From: Planctomycetota bacterium
Lineage (GTDB): Bacteria > Planctomycetota > Phycisphaerae > Phycisphaerales > UBA1924
Reading direction: 5' to 3'
DNA: 23,448 nt
NCBI GenBank assembly: GCA_023432465.1
Contig: JAEYUO010000100.1
Location: 1 to 23,448 of the forward strand
Position 1 is the stretch's first letter. Every line of letters starts with the position of its first letter. The notes under the pieces were generated by a model, which saw nothing but the letters and a program-made list of their open reading frames with translations, searched no databases and was not told the origin of the DNA. The translations under genes were made by a program, and so were the position numbers. Positions 14,275 to 20,163 of this stretch are shown piece by piece.

Positions 14275-14682
14275 GTGAAGCTCCTCGACGCCATCTCCTA
14301 CCGTGACTTTCCGCCGGTTCTCCGGAACATCTATGTCCGGTGCCTTTGGGCCGCGTTCGCCGCTGTTGCCCTCACGATCGTCTTCGTGATCGTGCGCGAT
14401 GTGCGGAACTGGCCGCGGAGCTCGTGGCTATATCTCATCCCCGTTGCCGGCGGATTCACCCCGGCCTGCATCATCGTCCCGATCGGCTGGTGGCTGCGCC
14501 GGCGCATCGTCCGCGAGTGGGGCATCTCCCGCGGTAGGCTCTGCACCCACTGCGCGTACAACGTCTCTGCTCTGGCTCCGGCGGGCACATGCCCCGAGTG
14601 CGGCAATGCCTACGACTCTGTGGCCGATGCGGCCATGTGGGCCCGGTCCGGTTTGAAGGTCTCATCCATCATCGAAGCGTGA
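14275..14682 (+). CDS. Small membrane protein with CxxC zinc ribbon
   Basis: The protein has 135 residues from a GTG at 14275; a second GTG at 14239 would add 12. Two predicted membrane helices (CLWAAFAAVALTIVFVIV and LIPVAGGFTPACIIVPIGWWL) precede a soluble zinc ribbon, CTHCAYN...CPECGNAYD. This small ribbon is common in planctomycete membrane proteins and has no known function. TACGAT lies 7 nt before 14275, and no Shine-Dalgarno is seen for either start, so a leaderless start at 14275 is favoured. The gap 14129-14274 holds nothing else that I can see. Confidence 0.72.
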   Translation: MKLLDAISYRDFPPVLRNIYVRCLWAAFAAVALTIVFVIVRDVRNWPRSSWLYLIPVAGGFTPACIIVPIGWWLRRRIVREWGISRGRLCTHCAYNVSALAPAGTCPECGNAYDSVADAAMWARSGLKVSSIIEA

Positions 14683-14747
14683 CCGGTTAGTGAGATCGGT
14701 CCTCACGTCACCTCCGACGCTTGCTTGCCCCGGTTCAACCTCCCGCC

Positions 14748-15611
14748 ATGTCCCCCACTCTTCCTCAGCCCACGACCCGCCTCGCCAACCGCACCGCCCT
14801 CATCACCGGCGCAGCCCGCGGCATCGGCGAGGCCATCGCCCGTCTCTTCGCCCAGCACGGTGCACGCGTCCTCATCACCGATCTCAACGAGCCCGGCGCA
14901 CAAGCCGTCGCCGACTCCATCAACGCTGCCTCCCCCGCTCCCCCTTGCGCCGCGGCGATCAAGCTCGATGTCCGGATCGAGTCCGACTGGCAGGGAGCCA
15001 TCGCCCACGTCCGGCAGCTCTTCGGCCCGCTCGACATCCTCGTCAACAACGCCGCGATCACGGGCTTCGGGCCGGCCGATCCCCCCACCGGCCCTCACGA
15101 CCCTGAGCACGCATCGCTCGAAGCCTGGCGTGCCATCCATGCGACCAACCTCGACGGCGTCTTCCTCGGCTGCAAGCATGCCATCGGCGCGATGAAGCTC
15201 CGCGACCCGGCCGCGCCGGCCGCTTCCATCGTCAACATCTCCTCGCGCTCCGGTCAGGTCGGCATCCCCGGCGCCGCGGCATACGCATCCAGCAAGGCCG
15301 CCGTCCGCAACCACACCAAGACCGTCGCGCTGTACTGCGCTGAGCAGGGGTACCGCATCCGCTGCAACTCCATCCACCCCGGCTCCATCCTCACGCCGAT
15401 GTGGGACCCGATGCTCGGCGAGGGCGATGCGCGTGCCGCGGCGATCGCCGAGTTCGCGCGCGAAGTCCCGCTCGGCCGCATGGGCAGCGCGCTCGATGTC
15501 GCGCACATGGCGCTCTATCTCGCGAGCGATGAGTCGGCGTATGTCACCGGGGCGGAGTTCGTCATCGATGGCGGCTTGCTCGCGGGGACGGCCGCGACGC
15601 CAAGGAAGTAA
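14748..15611 (+). CDS. Short-chain dehydrogenase/reductase
   Basis: This classical SDR has 287 residues and a Rossmann fold. Motifs: TGAARGIG (20-27, cofactor), D45 at the end of beta-2 (predicts NAD rather than NADP), NNAA (100-103), N134, S166 and YASSK (Y179, K183). The C-terminal strand YVTGAEFVIDGGLLAG is typical of the tetrameric glucose-dehydrogenase/FabG-like group. A small loop insert (about 106-121, Pro/His-rich) follows the NNAA motif. The ATG at 14748 is chosen because the cofactor strand follows at normal distance. Substrate unknown. It is convergent with the kinase gene, 12 nt apart. Confidence 0.93.
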   Translation: MSPTLPQPTTRLANRTALITGAARGIGEAIARLFAQHGARVLITDLNEPGAQAVADSINAASPAPPCAAAIKLDVRIESDWQGAIAHVRQLFGPLDILVNNAAITGFGPADPPTGPHDPEHASLEAWRAIHATNLDGVFLGCKHAIGAMKLRDPAAPAASIVNISSRSGQVGIPGAAAYASSKAAVRNHTKTVALYCAEQGYRIRCNSIHPGSILTPMWDPMLGEGDARAAAIAEFAREVPLGRMGSALDVAHMALYLASDESAYVTGAEFVIDGGLLAGTAATPRK

Positions 15612-15623
15612 CGCTCGGACGCC

Positions 15624-16589
15624 TCACCCCCCCACTGCCGCCGGCCACACCACCCACACCCGCGTGCCGCGGCCGGGCTCCGACGCAATGGCCATCACGC
15701 CGCCGGCATCTTCGACCAGCCTCTTGCAAACCAACATCCCGAGCCCGTGGCCGCGACGATCCCCAGAAATGGGGATAGATGGATCATAAGTGTCTGTTGA
15801 CACAGTATTTGCGCTACTGTTGCCGGTGATTCCTGAGAGATCAAACAGCCGCGACATCCGCTCCGCGCTCATGCCGCGGCCGGAATCCGACACTTCGACA
15901 ACGACGTTCTCGCGTTGGGTGACAGCGACCGGCCAAGGGCGATCGCTCCCCCCACCCCCCTCACCCCCCCCACTCCAACTGACCACCGAATTGCCCGGGA
16001 GTTCAGGCAGTGTCTTGCCGGAGCGAATGTTGAGCGTACCGCCGCGGGGAAGCATCGCGCTGCGGGCGTTGATGATGAGGTTCAGCAGGACGTGCTCGAC
16101 CGCGACACCCCGGGCGGCGATGCGGGCATCCGGCGCGAGATCAATGCGGCACTCGATCATGTCCTTCTCGAGCGGCCGCGCGAGGCACGCCAGCGCGCGG
16201 TCGAGCGCATCCTTCACTTCGCACATCTGGGTTCCGCGCGGAGCGGGGAGGTGGTCCCGCCGGACGAGACCGAGGATGGCGCCGGCGATCTGACCTGCGC
16301 GGTCGGCGCCCTCGGCGGCTTTGAGGTGGGCTTTCTTGGAGAGCTCGCGGTCCTCGGGCGCGGCGATCGCCATCTGGGCGTAGGTGAGCACGGGGGTCAG
16401 GATGTTGTTGAACTCGTGGGCGATCAGCCCGGCGATCGTGCCGAGCGTGGCGAGACGCTCCTGGCGTTCCAGCGACTGCTCCAGCTCGGTGATCCGCTGC
16501 TGGAGCTGGTCGATCGCCGCGATGAGCTGCTCGGGCGAGTGGACCGCGAGATCGGCGTGATCCGCATGGAATGGGGGCGTCTTGGACAT
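15624..16589 (-). CDS. Soluble sensor histidine kinase (no sensor domain)
   Basis: The protein has 321 residues. A coiled-coil-like stretch (about 20-48, ITELEQSLERQERL) leads into the H-box with H58 in GLIAHEFNNILTPVL. The HATPase domain shows N170/N174 (LLNLIINARSAM), D235 (SDSGRGM), the F-box LFDL and the G2 loop GHGLGM (280-285) with VCKRLVEDAGG. No membrane helix and no PAS or GAF domain is present, so the signal must come from a partner. Two odd low-complexity loops interrupt the ATPase domain: SGGGEGGGGSD (206-216), encoded by a run of C on the plus strand, and NTVSTDTYDPSIPISGD (261-277) in the ATP lid. No response regulator is adjacent. Confidence 0.9.
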   Translation of the reverse strand: MSKTPPFHADHADLAVHSPEQLIAAIDQLQQRITELEQSLERQERLATLGTIAGLIAHEFNNILTPVLTYAQMAIAAPEDRELSKKAHLKAAEGADRAGQIAGAILGLVRRDHLPAPRGTQMCEVKDALDRALACLARPLEKDMIECRIDLAPDARIAARGVAVEHVLLNLIINARSAMLPRGGTLNIRSGKTLPELPGNSVVSWSGGGEGGGGSDRPWPVAVTQRENVVVEVSDSGRGMSAERMSRLFDLSGITGNSSANTVSTDTYDPSIPISGDRRGHGLGMLVCKRLVEDAGGVMAIASEPGRGTRVWVVWPAAVGG

Positions 16590-16741
16590 GGCGTGTCTTT
16601 CGATTGCTCGCGGATGCCGCGGGAAGCGGGCATCTCAGCCGGACAATCGACACAGCCAGCCAACCACTTGGGCGCGATGGAGAAAGCCGCCCCTAGGCCG
16701 GGGAGGCCCTTCCGATCGGGCAAGATGGTGAAGCAACCCCC

Positions 16742-17248
16742 CTACTGGATCTCCGAGACCCACTCGATCCGGTCATCACCGCACCCCGCGGCGAGCCAGG
16801 CTTTGATGGCCGTGGGGCGGATGTCGAGATCTTGGGCCGCGGCGAGCTCAACCCAGCGAAACGCGATGTGAGGCTCTTTCGATTTGGGGTTGGCAAGACT
16901 CTTGGGCCAGGGAGTTGGATGTTCCATGTGGAACACCAAATTGACCTCGTGGTGGTCTCGCTTGGCGGAGAAGGCTCCCTCGGAGACGAGGGCGAGCGCG
17001 CCGGCCCGGAGCTTGATGCCAAGCTCTTCCAGAATCTCACGCTCCGCGGCCGCGGCAGCGGGTTCGCCAAACTCGATGTGTCCGCCCGGGAGATAGAAGT
17101 ACCCATGCTTGACCGACTGGCAGAGCAGGACCTGGCCGTCACGGACGAGCACGCCTCGGGCGATGAGTTCGATGTGAGGCTTGCCACCGCTCCGCGCGGA
17201 ACCTTTTGGCTTGGCGACTTTTGCAGGCTTCTTGATCTTCTTTGACAT
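16742..17248 (-). CDS. Nudix hydrolase
   Basis: The protein has 168 residues. The Nudix box is complete at residues 56-78: G-X5-E-X7-REILEELGI, with the Mg-binding REXXEE core. Nudix enzymes hydrolyse nucleoside diphosphates linked to other groups; the specificity is not visible. A Lys-rich N-terminus of about 22 residues precedes the domain. AGGA before the ATG at 17248 supports the start. A 16-bp parS-like site lies within the gene and encodes FHMEH (106-110). It is divergent from parB with 98 nt between starts. The 152-nt gap to the histidine kinase start (16590-16741) shows nothing clear. Confidence 0.92.
   Translation of the reverse strand: MSKKIKKPAKVAKPKGSARSGGKPHIELIARGVLVRDGQVLLCQSVKHGYFYLPGGHIEFGEPAAAAAEREILEELGIKLRAGALALVSEGAFSAKRDHHEVNLVFHMEHPTPWPKSLANPKSKEPHIAFRWVELAAAQDLDIRPTAIKAWLAAGCGDDRIEWVSEIQ
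16920..16935. other. parS: parS-like centromere site inside the Nudix gene
   Basis: TGTTCCATGTGGAACA is palindromic except for its two central bases and differs from the canonical TGTTTCACGTGAAACA by one symmetrical pair (C/G for T/A) and the central dinucleotide. The identical 16-mer occurs in reverse orientation at 17311. ParB binds parS to load and slide as a CTP-dependent clamp. Confidence 0.82.
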
Positions 17249-17279
17249 ATGGTTCCTGTTTGGTCCGGGAACTCTGGGC

Positions 17280-17308
17280 TTTACGCGCGACGCCGATCAG
17301 AGTACCAT
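17280..17308 (+). promoter_or_regulatory. Possible parB promoter abutting parS
   Basis: TTTACG (17280-17285), 17 nt, then TACCAT (17303-17308). The parS-like site begins 2 nt later and would cover the transcription start, so ParB could repress its own gene. Both boxes are imperfect. Confidence 0.35.
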
Positions 17309-17310
17309 GA

Positions 17311-17326
17311 TGTTCCACATGGAACA
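17311..17326. other. parS: parS-like centromere site upstream of parB
   Basis: TGTTCCACATGGAACA is the exact reverse complement of the site at 16920-16935, 391 bp away. It lies 20 nt upstream of the parB ATG, in the gap between the divergent Nudix and parB genes. Location beside parB strongly supports a parS role. Confidence 0.85.
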
Positions 17327-17346
17327 CGAAGAGGATACCAATCAAA

Positions 17347-18336
17347 ATGCAAACTTCCAGCAATAAAGGTCGTCGGTTGGGTCGCGGACTCAGCGGGCTG
17401 ATTGGTACGCCGGTAGAGGTGCCGATTGAGCCGTCGGCCGCGGCGGATGCACAGCAGCAGGGGGGGGAGGGGAGTATCGATGCGCCGGGGCAACGCATCA
17501 TCTATATCGCGCTGACGGACATTGCGCCGGGGCGGTATCAGCCGCGGAAGAAGTTTGATGAGGCGGCCCTGGCGGAGCTCGCCGCATCGATCCGGACGGC
17601 GGGTTTGGTGCAGCCGATCGTGGTGCGGCTGAATCCGGATGGCTCCCCGCGGTACGAGCTTGTGGCGGGGGAGCGGCGGTGGCGGGCGGCGGCGCTGGCG
17701 GGGCTGGAGGTGATTCCGGGGATTGTCGCGGGGATCTCGGAATCGCAGGCGGCGGAGTGGTCGCTGATCGAGAACCTGCAGCGCGCGGACCTGAGCGTGA
17801 TGGAGCGGGCCGAGGCGGTGAAGCAGTTGTGCGATCGGTTCGGGATGACGCATGCGCAGGTGGCGGAGCGGCTGGGGATCGAGCGGTCGAGCGTGTCGAA
17901 CCTGCTGCGGCTGCTGGATCTGCCGGCGGAAGTGCGGCACTACATGGAAGACGGGTTGCTGAACGCGGCGCACGGGAAGGTGCTGGCGGGGCTGAGCGGC
18001 GAGCTGCTGCTGCGGATGGCCGCGCTCGCGGCGAAGCTGGGGTGGTCGGTGCGGAAGCTTGAAGAGGAAGTGAACGTTGAGCTCGCGATGATGCGGAGCC
18101 GCGAGGCTGGGCGTGCCGCGGCGGGAAGTGGGGGGGTTGCGCCCGAGCCCGATGGGGGCTCGCTGCACACGCGCGCGATCGTTGCGGACCTGGAGAAGCA
18201 GCTCGGCGAGCACCTGGGGACGAAGGTGAGGATCCGGACGGACCGGACGGGGAAGTCGGGCGCGATCGAGATCCGGTTCTTTGATCTGGATCACTTCGAT
18301 GGGATCGTGGCGATGACGGGGTTTGCGATGAAGTGA
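17347..18336 (+). CDS. parB: Chromosome-partitioning protein ParB
   Basis: ParB is a CTP-dependent DNA clamp that loads at parS and, with ParA and SMC, segregates the origin region. The protein has 329 residues. The N-terminus KGRRLGRGLSGLIG is the ParA-stimulating peptide. After a low-complexity linker come the ParB/Srx CTPase motifs: GERRWRAA (108-115) and ENLQR (141-145), then the parS-reading helix-turn-helix MTHAQVAERLGIERSSVSNL (~165-185). The C-terminal dimerisation domain ends KSGAIEIRFFDLDHFDGIVAMTG. GAGG lies about 13 nt before the ATG, a loose ribosome site. No parA is adjacent: the gene before it is a divergent Nudix hydrolase. Two parS-like sites are close by, which suggests the replication origin is not far away. 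Confidence 0.96.
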   Translation: MQTSSNKGRRLGRGLSGLIGTPVEVPIEPSAAADAQQQGGEGSIDAPGQRIIYIALTDIAPGRYQPRKKFDEAALAELAASIRTAGLVQPIVVRLNPDGSPRYELVAGERRWRAAALAGLEVIPGIVAGISESQAAEWSLIENLQRADLSVMERAEAVKQLCDRFGMTHAQVAERLGIERSSVSNLLRLLDLPAEVRHYMEDGLLNAAHGKVLAGLSGELLLRMAALAAKLGWSVRKLEEEVNVELAMMRSREAGRAAAGSGGVAPEPDGGSLHTRAIVADLEKQLGEHLGTKVRIRTDRTGKSGAIEIRFFDLDHFDGIVAMTGFAMK

Positions 18337-18416
18337 GGCGGCGGAGGAAGCGGAGGGAGGCAGAGTCGGGCCGCGGATCAACGCAGATGAACGCAGATCA
18401 GAATGAGGCGGCGGAG
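18334..18416. repeat. 13-bp direct repeats around tandem ACGCAGAT units
   Basis: TGAGGCGGCGGAG occurs at 18334-18346 (starting with the parB stop codon) and again at 18404-18416. Between them, 18376-18400 reads as two ACGCAGAT units framed by GATCA. Tandem ACGCAGAT units are, as I recall, a recurrent intergenic motif in planctomycete and related environmental genomes. The rest of the 132-nt gap before the next gene has no clear signal. Confidence 0.55.
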
Positions 18417-18468
18417 AGGTCACTTCGAGCGCGAGCCCGGTGGTTTGGATTCAAGCAGAGAGTGCACG

Positions 18469-20052
18469 ATGAGCAGTCCAGGTGCGGCGGGTGCGCCGCT
18501 GATGTTGAGCGTGAGCGGGTGCCGCGGCATTTTCGGCAGGTCGATCACGCCGGAAGTCGCCGCGCGGTTTGCGATGGTGGTGGCGGAGCAGTTGCTCGGC
18601 GGCAGTGGGGGGGACCAAGGGAAGCGGCCGCTGGTGGTGCTCGCGCGCGACGGCCGCGCGGCGGGGGATGTGCTGTTGCGTGCGGCGGCGGCGGGGTTGG
18701 TGGCGGGCGGGTGCGATGTGCTCGATTGTGGTGTGGCGATGACGCCGACGGTGGGCGTTATGGTGGATGCGCACGCCGCGGCGGCCGGGGTGATCGTGAC
18801 GGCGAGTCACAACCCGCAGGAGTGGAACGGGCTGAAGGTGGTGATGCGTGCGCCATCGCTTGATCGCGGCGTGGTGGATGCGTGTGCGCCGGCGAAGGTG
18901 AAGGCGGATGCGATCATTGCGAGGTTCAAGGAAGTGAGTGGGGGGGGTGAAGGAAGCGCCCCCTCAGTCTCGCTACGCGAGACAGCGCCCCCGTCGGCCC
19001 CCCCCGCGGGGGAGCGGGCTCCTGCGGAGCGGAAGAACTTCGGAGCGCAGGGAGTCGGGCCGCTGGAGGTGGGGACGGTGACGGAATCGCCGCGGGGCGG
19101 GTTGGGGCTGCCGGGCGCGGCGACGACGACGCACATGGAGCGGCTGAAGCATGCGCTGAAGGAGTTGGGGATGCACGATGATCGCCGGTCGATGGCGATC
19201 AAGTGCGTGGTGGATTCGGTGAACGCGTCGGGTGTTGAGGCGTCGCGCGAGCTGCTGGGCGAGCGGCTGGTGCAGCATGTGGGCGCGGGGACGAGCGGGA
19301 TCTTCCCGCACACGCCGGAGCCGACGCGCGAGAACCTCGGCTCGCTGTGCGAGTTTGTTGCGAAGAAACGCGCGGATGTGGGCTTTGCGCAGGACCCGGA
19401 TGCGGATCGATTGGCGATCATCGATGAGCGCGGCGGGTACATCGGCGAGGAGTACACGCTGGTGCTGTGCGCGGAGGCGGTGCTGGGCGCGATGGCCGAG
19501 AAGGGTGGCCCTGACGCGGCACGCGGCAAGGTGATGGTGATCAACCTCTCGACGAGCCGGATGATCGAAGATGTCGCGGCGAAGTACGGTGCGCGGGTGC
19601 TTCGCGCGGCGGTGGGAGAGGCGAATGTCGTCGAGCTGATGAAGCGCGAGGACGCGATCCTCGGCGGCGAGGGCAACGGCGGGATCATCTGGCCCAGGGT
19701 GACGTACATCCGCGACAGCCTGACGGCGATGGCGCTGGTGATCGGTTTGCTTGCGCGCACTGGCAAGACGGTTTCGCAGCTGGTGTCGGAGATTCCGAGC
19801 TATGCGATCGTGAAGAAGAAGGTGGACTTGCCGCAGCTGAGCCAGGCTGCGCCCGCGCTGGCAGCGGTGAAGCAGAAGTACGCTGCGCGTGCCGCGGGTG
19901 GGGAGGTGAAGATCGATGAGCAGGATGGGGTGCGGATCGACTTCGGCTCGCGCGGGTGGCTGCATGTGCGGGCGAGCAACACGGAGCCGATTCTGAGGAT
20001 GATCGCGGAGGCGCGGACGGTGGAGGAGGCGGAGGGGATGGTGGGGGGGTGA
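18469..20052 (+). CDS. Phosphoglucosamine mutase-like phosphohexomutase
   Basis: This alpha-D-phosphohexomutase has 527 residues. It carries all four active-site motifs: the catalytic phosphoserine loop TASHNP (S113), the metal loop DPDADR (309-314), the sugar loop GEGNGG (E401), and the phosphate-binding RASNTEP (501-507). GEGNGG and the overall style match the GlmM/PGM-like group common in archaea and planctomycetes; glucosamine versus glucose or mannose cannot be settled here. The family length is about 450, and the excess lies at residues 156-230: a Gly/Ser/Pro-rich, poorly conserved stretch that contains an in-frame multi-hairpin DNA repeat (residues ~163-189). The ATG at 18469 is chosen with GAGAG upstream and LSVSGCRGIFG following. 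Likely role: supply of sugar phosphates for the envelope. Confidence 0.93.
   Translation: MSSPGAAGAPLMLSVSGCRGIFGRSITPEVAARFAMVVAEQLLGGSGGDQGKRPLVVLARDGRAAGDVLLRAAAAGLVAGGCDVLDCGVAMTPTVGVMVDAHAAAAGVIVTASHNPQEWNGLKVVMRAPSLDRGVVDACAPAKVKADAIIARFKEVSGGGEGSAPSVSLRETAPPSAPPAGERAPAERKNFGAQGVGPLEVGTVTESPRGGLGLPGAATTTHMERLKHALKELGMHDDRRSMAIKCVVDSVNASGVEASRELLGERLVQHVGAGTSGIFPHTPEPTRENLGSLCEFVAKKRADVGFAQDPDADRLAIIDERGGYIGEEYTLVLCAEAVLGAMAEKGGPDAARGKVMVINLSTSRMIEDVAAKYGARVLRAAVGEANVVELMKREDAILGGEGNGGIIWPRVTYIRDSLTAMALVIGLLARTGKTVSQLVSEIPSYAIVKKKVDLPQLSQAAPALAAVKQKYAARAAGGEVKIDEQDGVRIDFGSRGWLHVRASNTEPILRMIAEARTVEEAEGMVGG
18958..19032. repeat. Diverged multi-hairpin repeat inside the phosphohexomutase gene
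   Basis: The stretch begins GCCCCCTCAGTCTCGC and has the same order of parts as the copy at 2781-2850: a GCCCCCTC box, hairpin GTCTCGC/GCGAGAC around TAC (18967-18983), a C/G palindrome CCCCCGCGGGGG (19001-19012), and a short hairpin GCTCC/GGAGC around TGC. Stem sequences differ but pairing is kept. It stays in frame and encodes residues ~164-188, rich in Ala and Pro. Confidence 0.72.
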
Positions 20053-20064
20053 ATGAGGCTGGCG

Positions 20065-20118
20065 CGACATCGGCATCGACCCGTGCTACCGTACAGGGTC
20101 CCTACATGCCGATATCGG
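20065..20118. promoter_or_regulatory. Inverted repeat and palindrome in the methyltransferase leader
   Basis: CGACATCGGCAT (20065-20076) and ATGCCGATATCG (20106-20117) are inverted with one mismatch, 29 bp apart. The second overlaps the perfect palindrome CCGATATCGG (20109-20118). The 111-nt gap lies between the phosphohexomutase stop and the methyltransferase start. This may be an operator; no regulator gene is adjacent. Confidence 0.45.
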
Positions 20119-20163
20119 TGGCAGTTGTGCCATTGAAGCCGGCGATTCAAGGAGGAAGCCGCC

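Noticed and set aside
17281..18423. A 380-residue minus-strand frame over parB
   Set aside because: It is antisense to an unmistakable parB and rich in R, P and H, as expected for a shadow frame.
18973..20076. A 367-residue minus-strand frame over the phosphohexomutase
   Set aside because: It is antisense to a gene with all four active-site motifs and shows only Arg/His-rich sequence.
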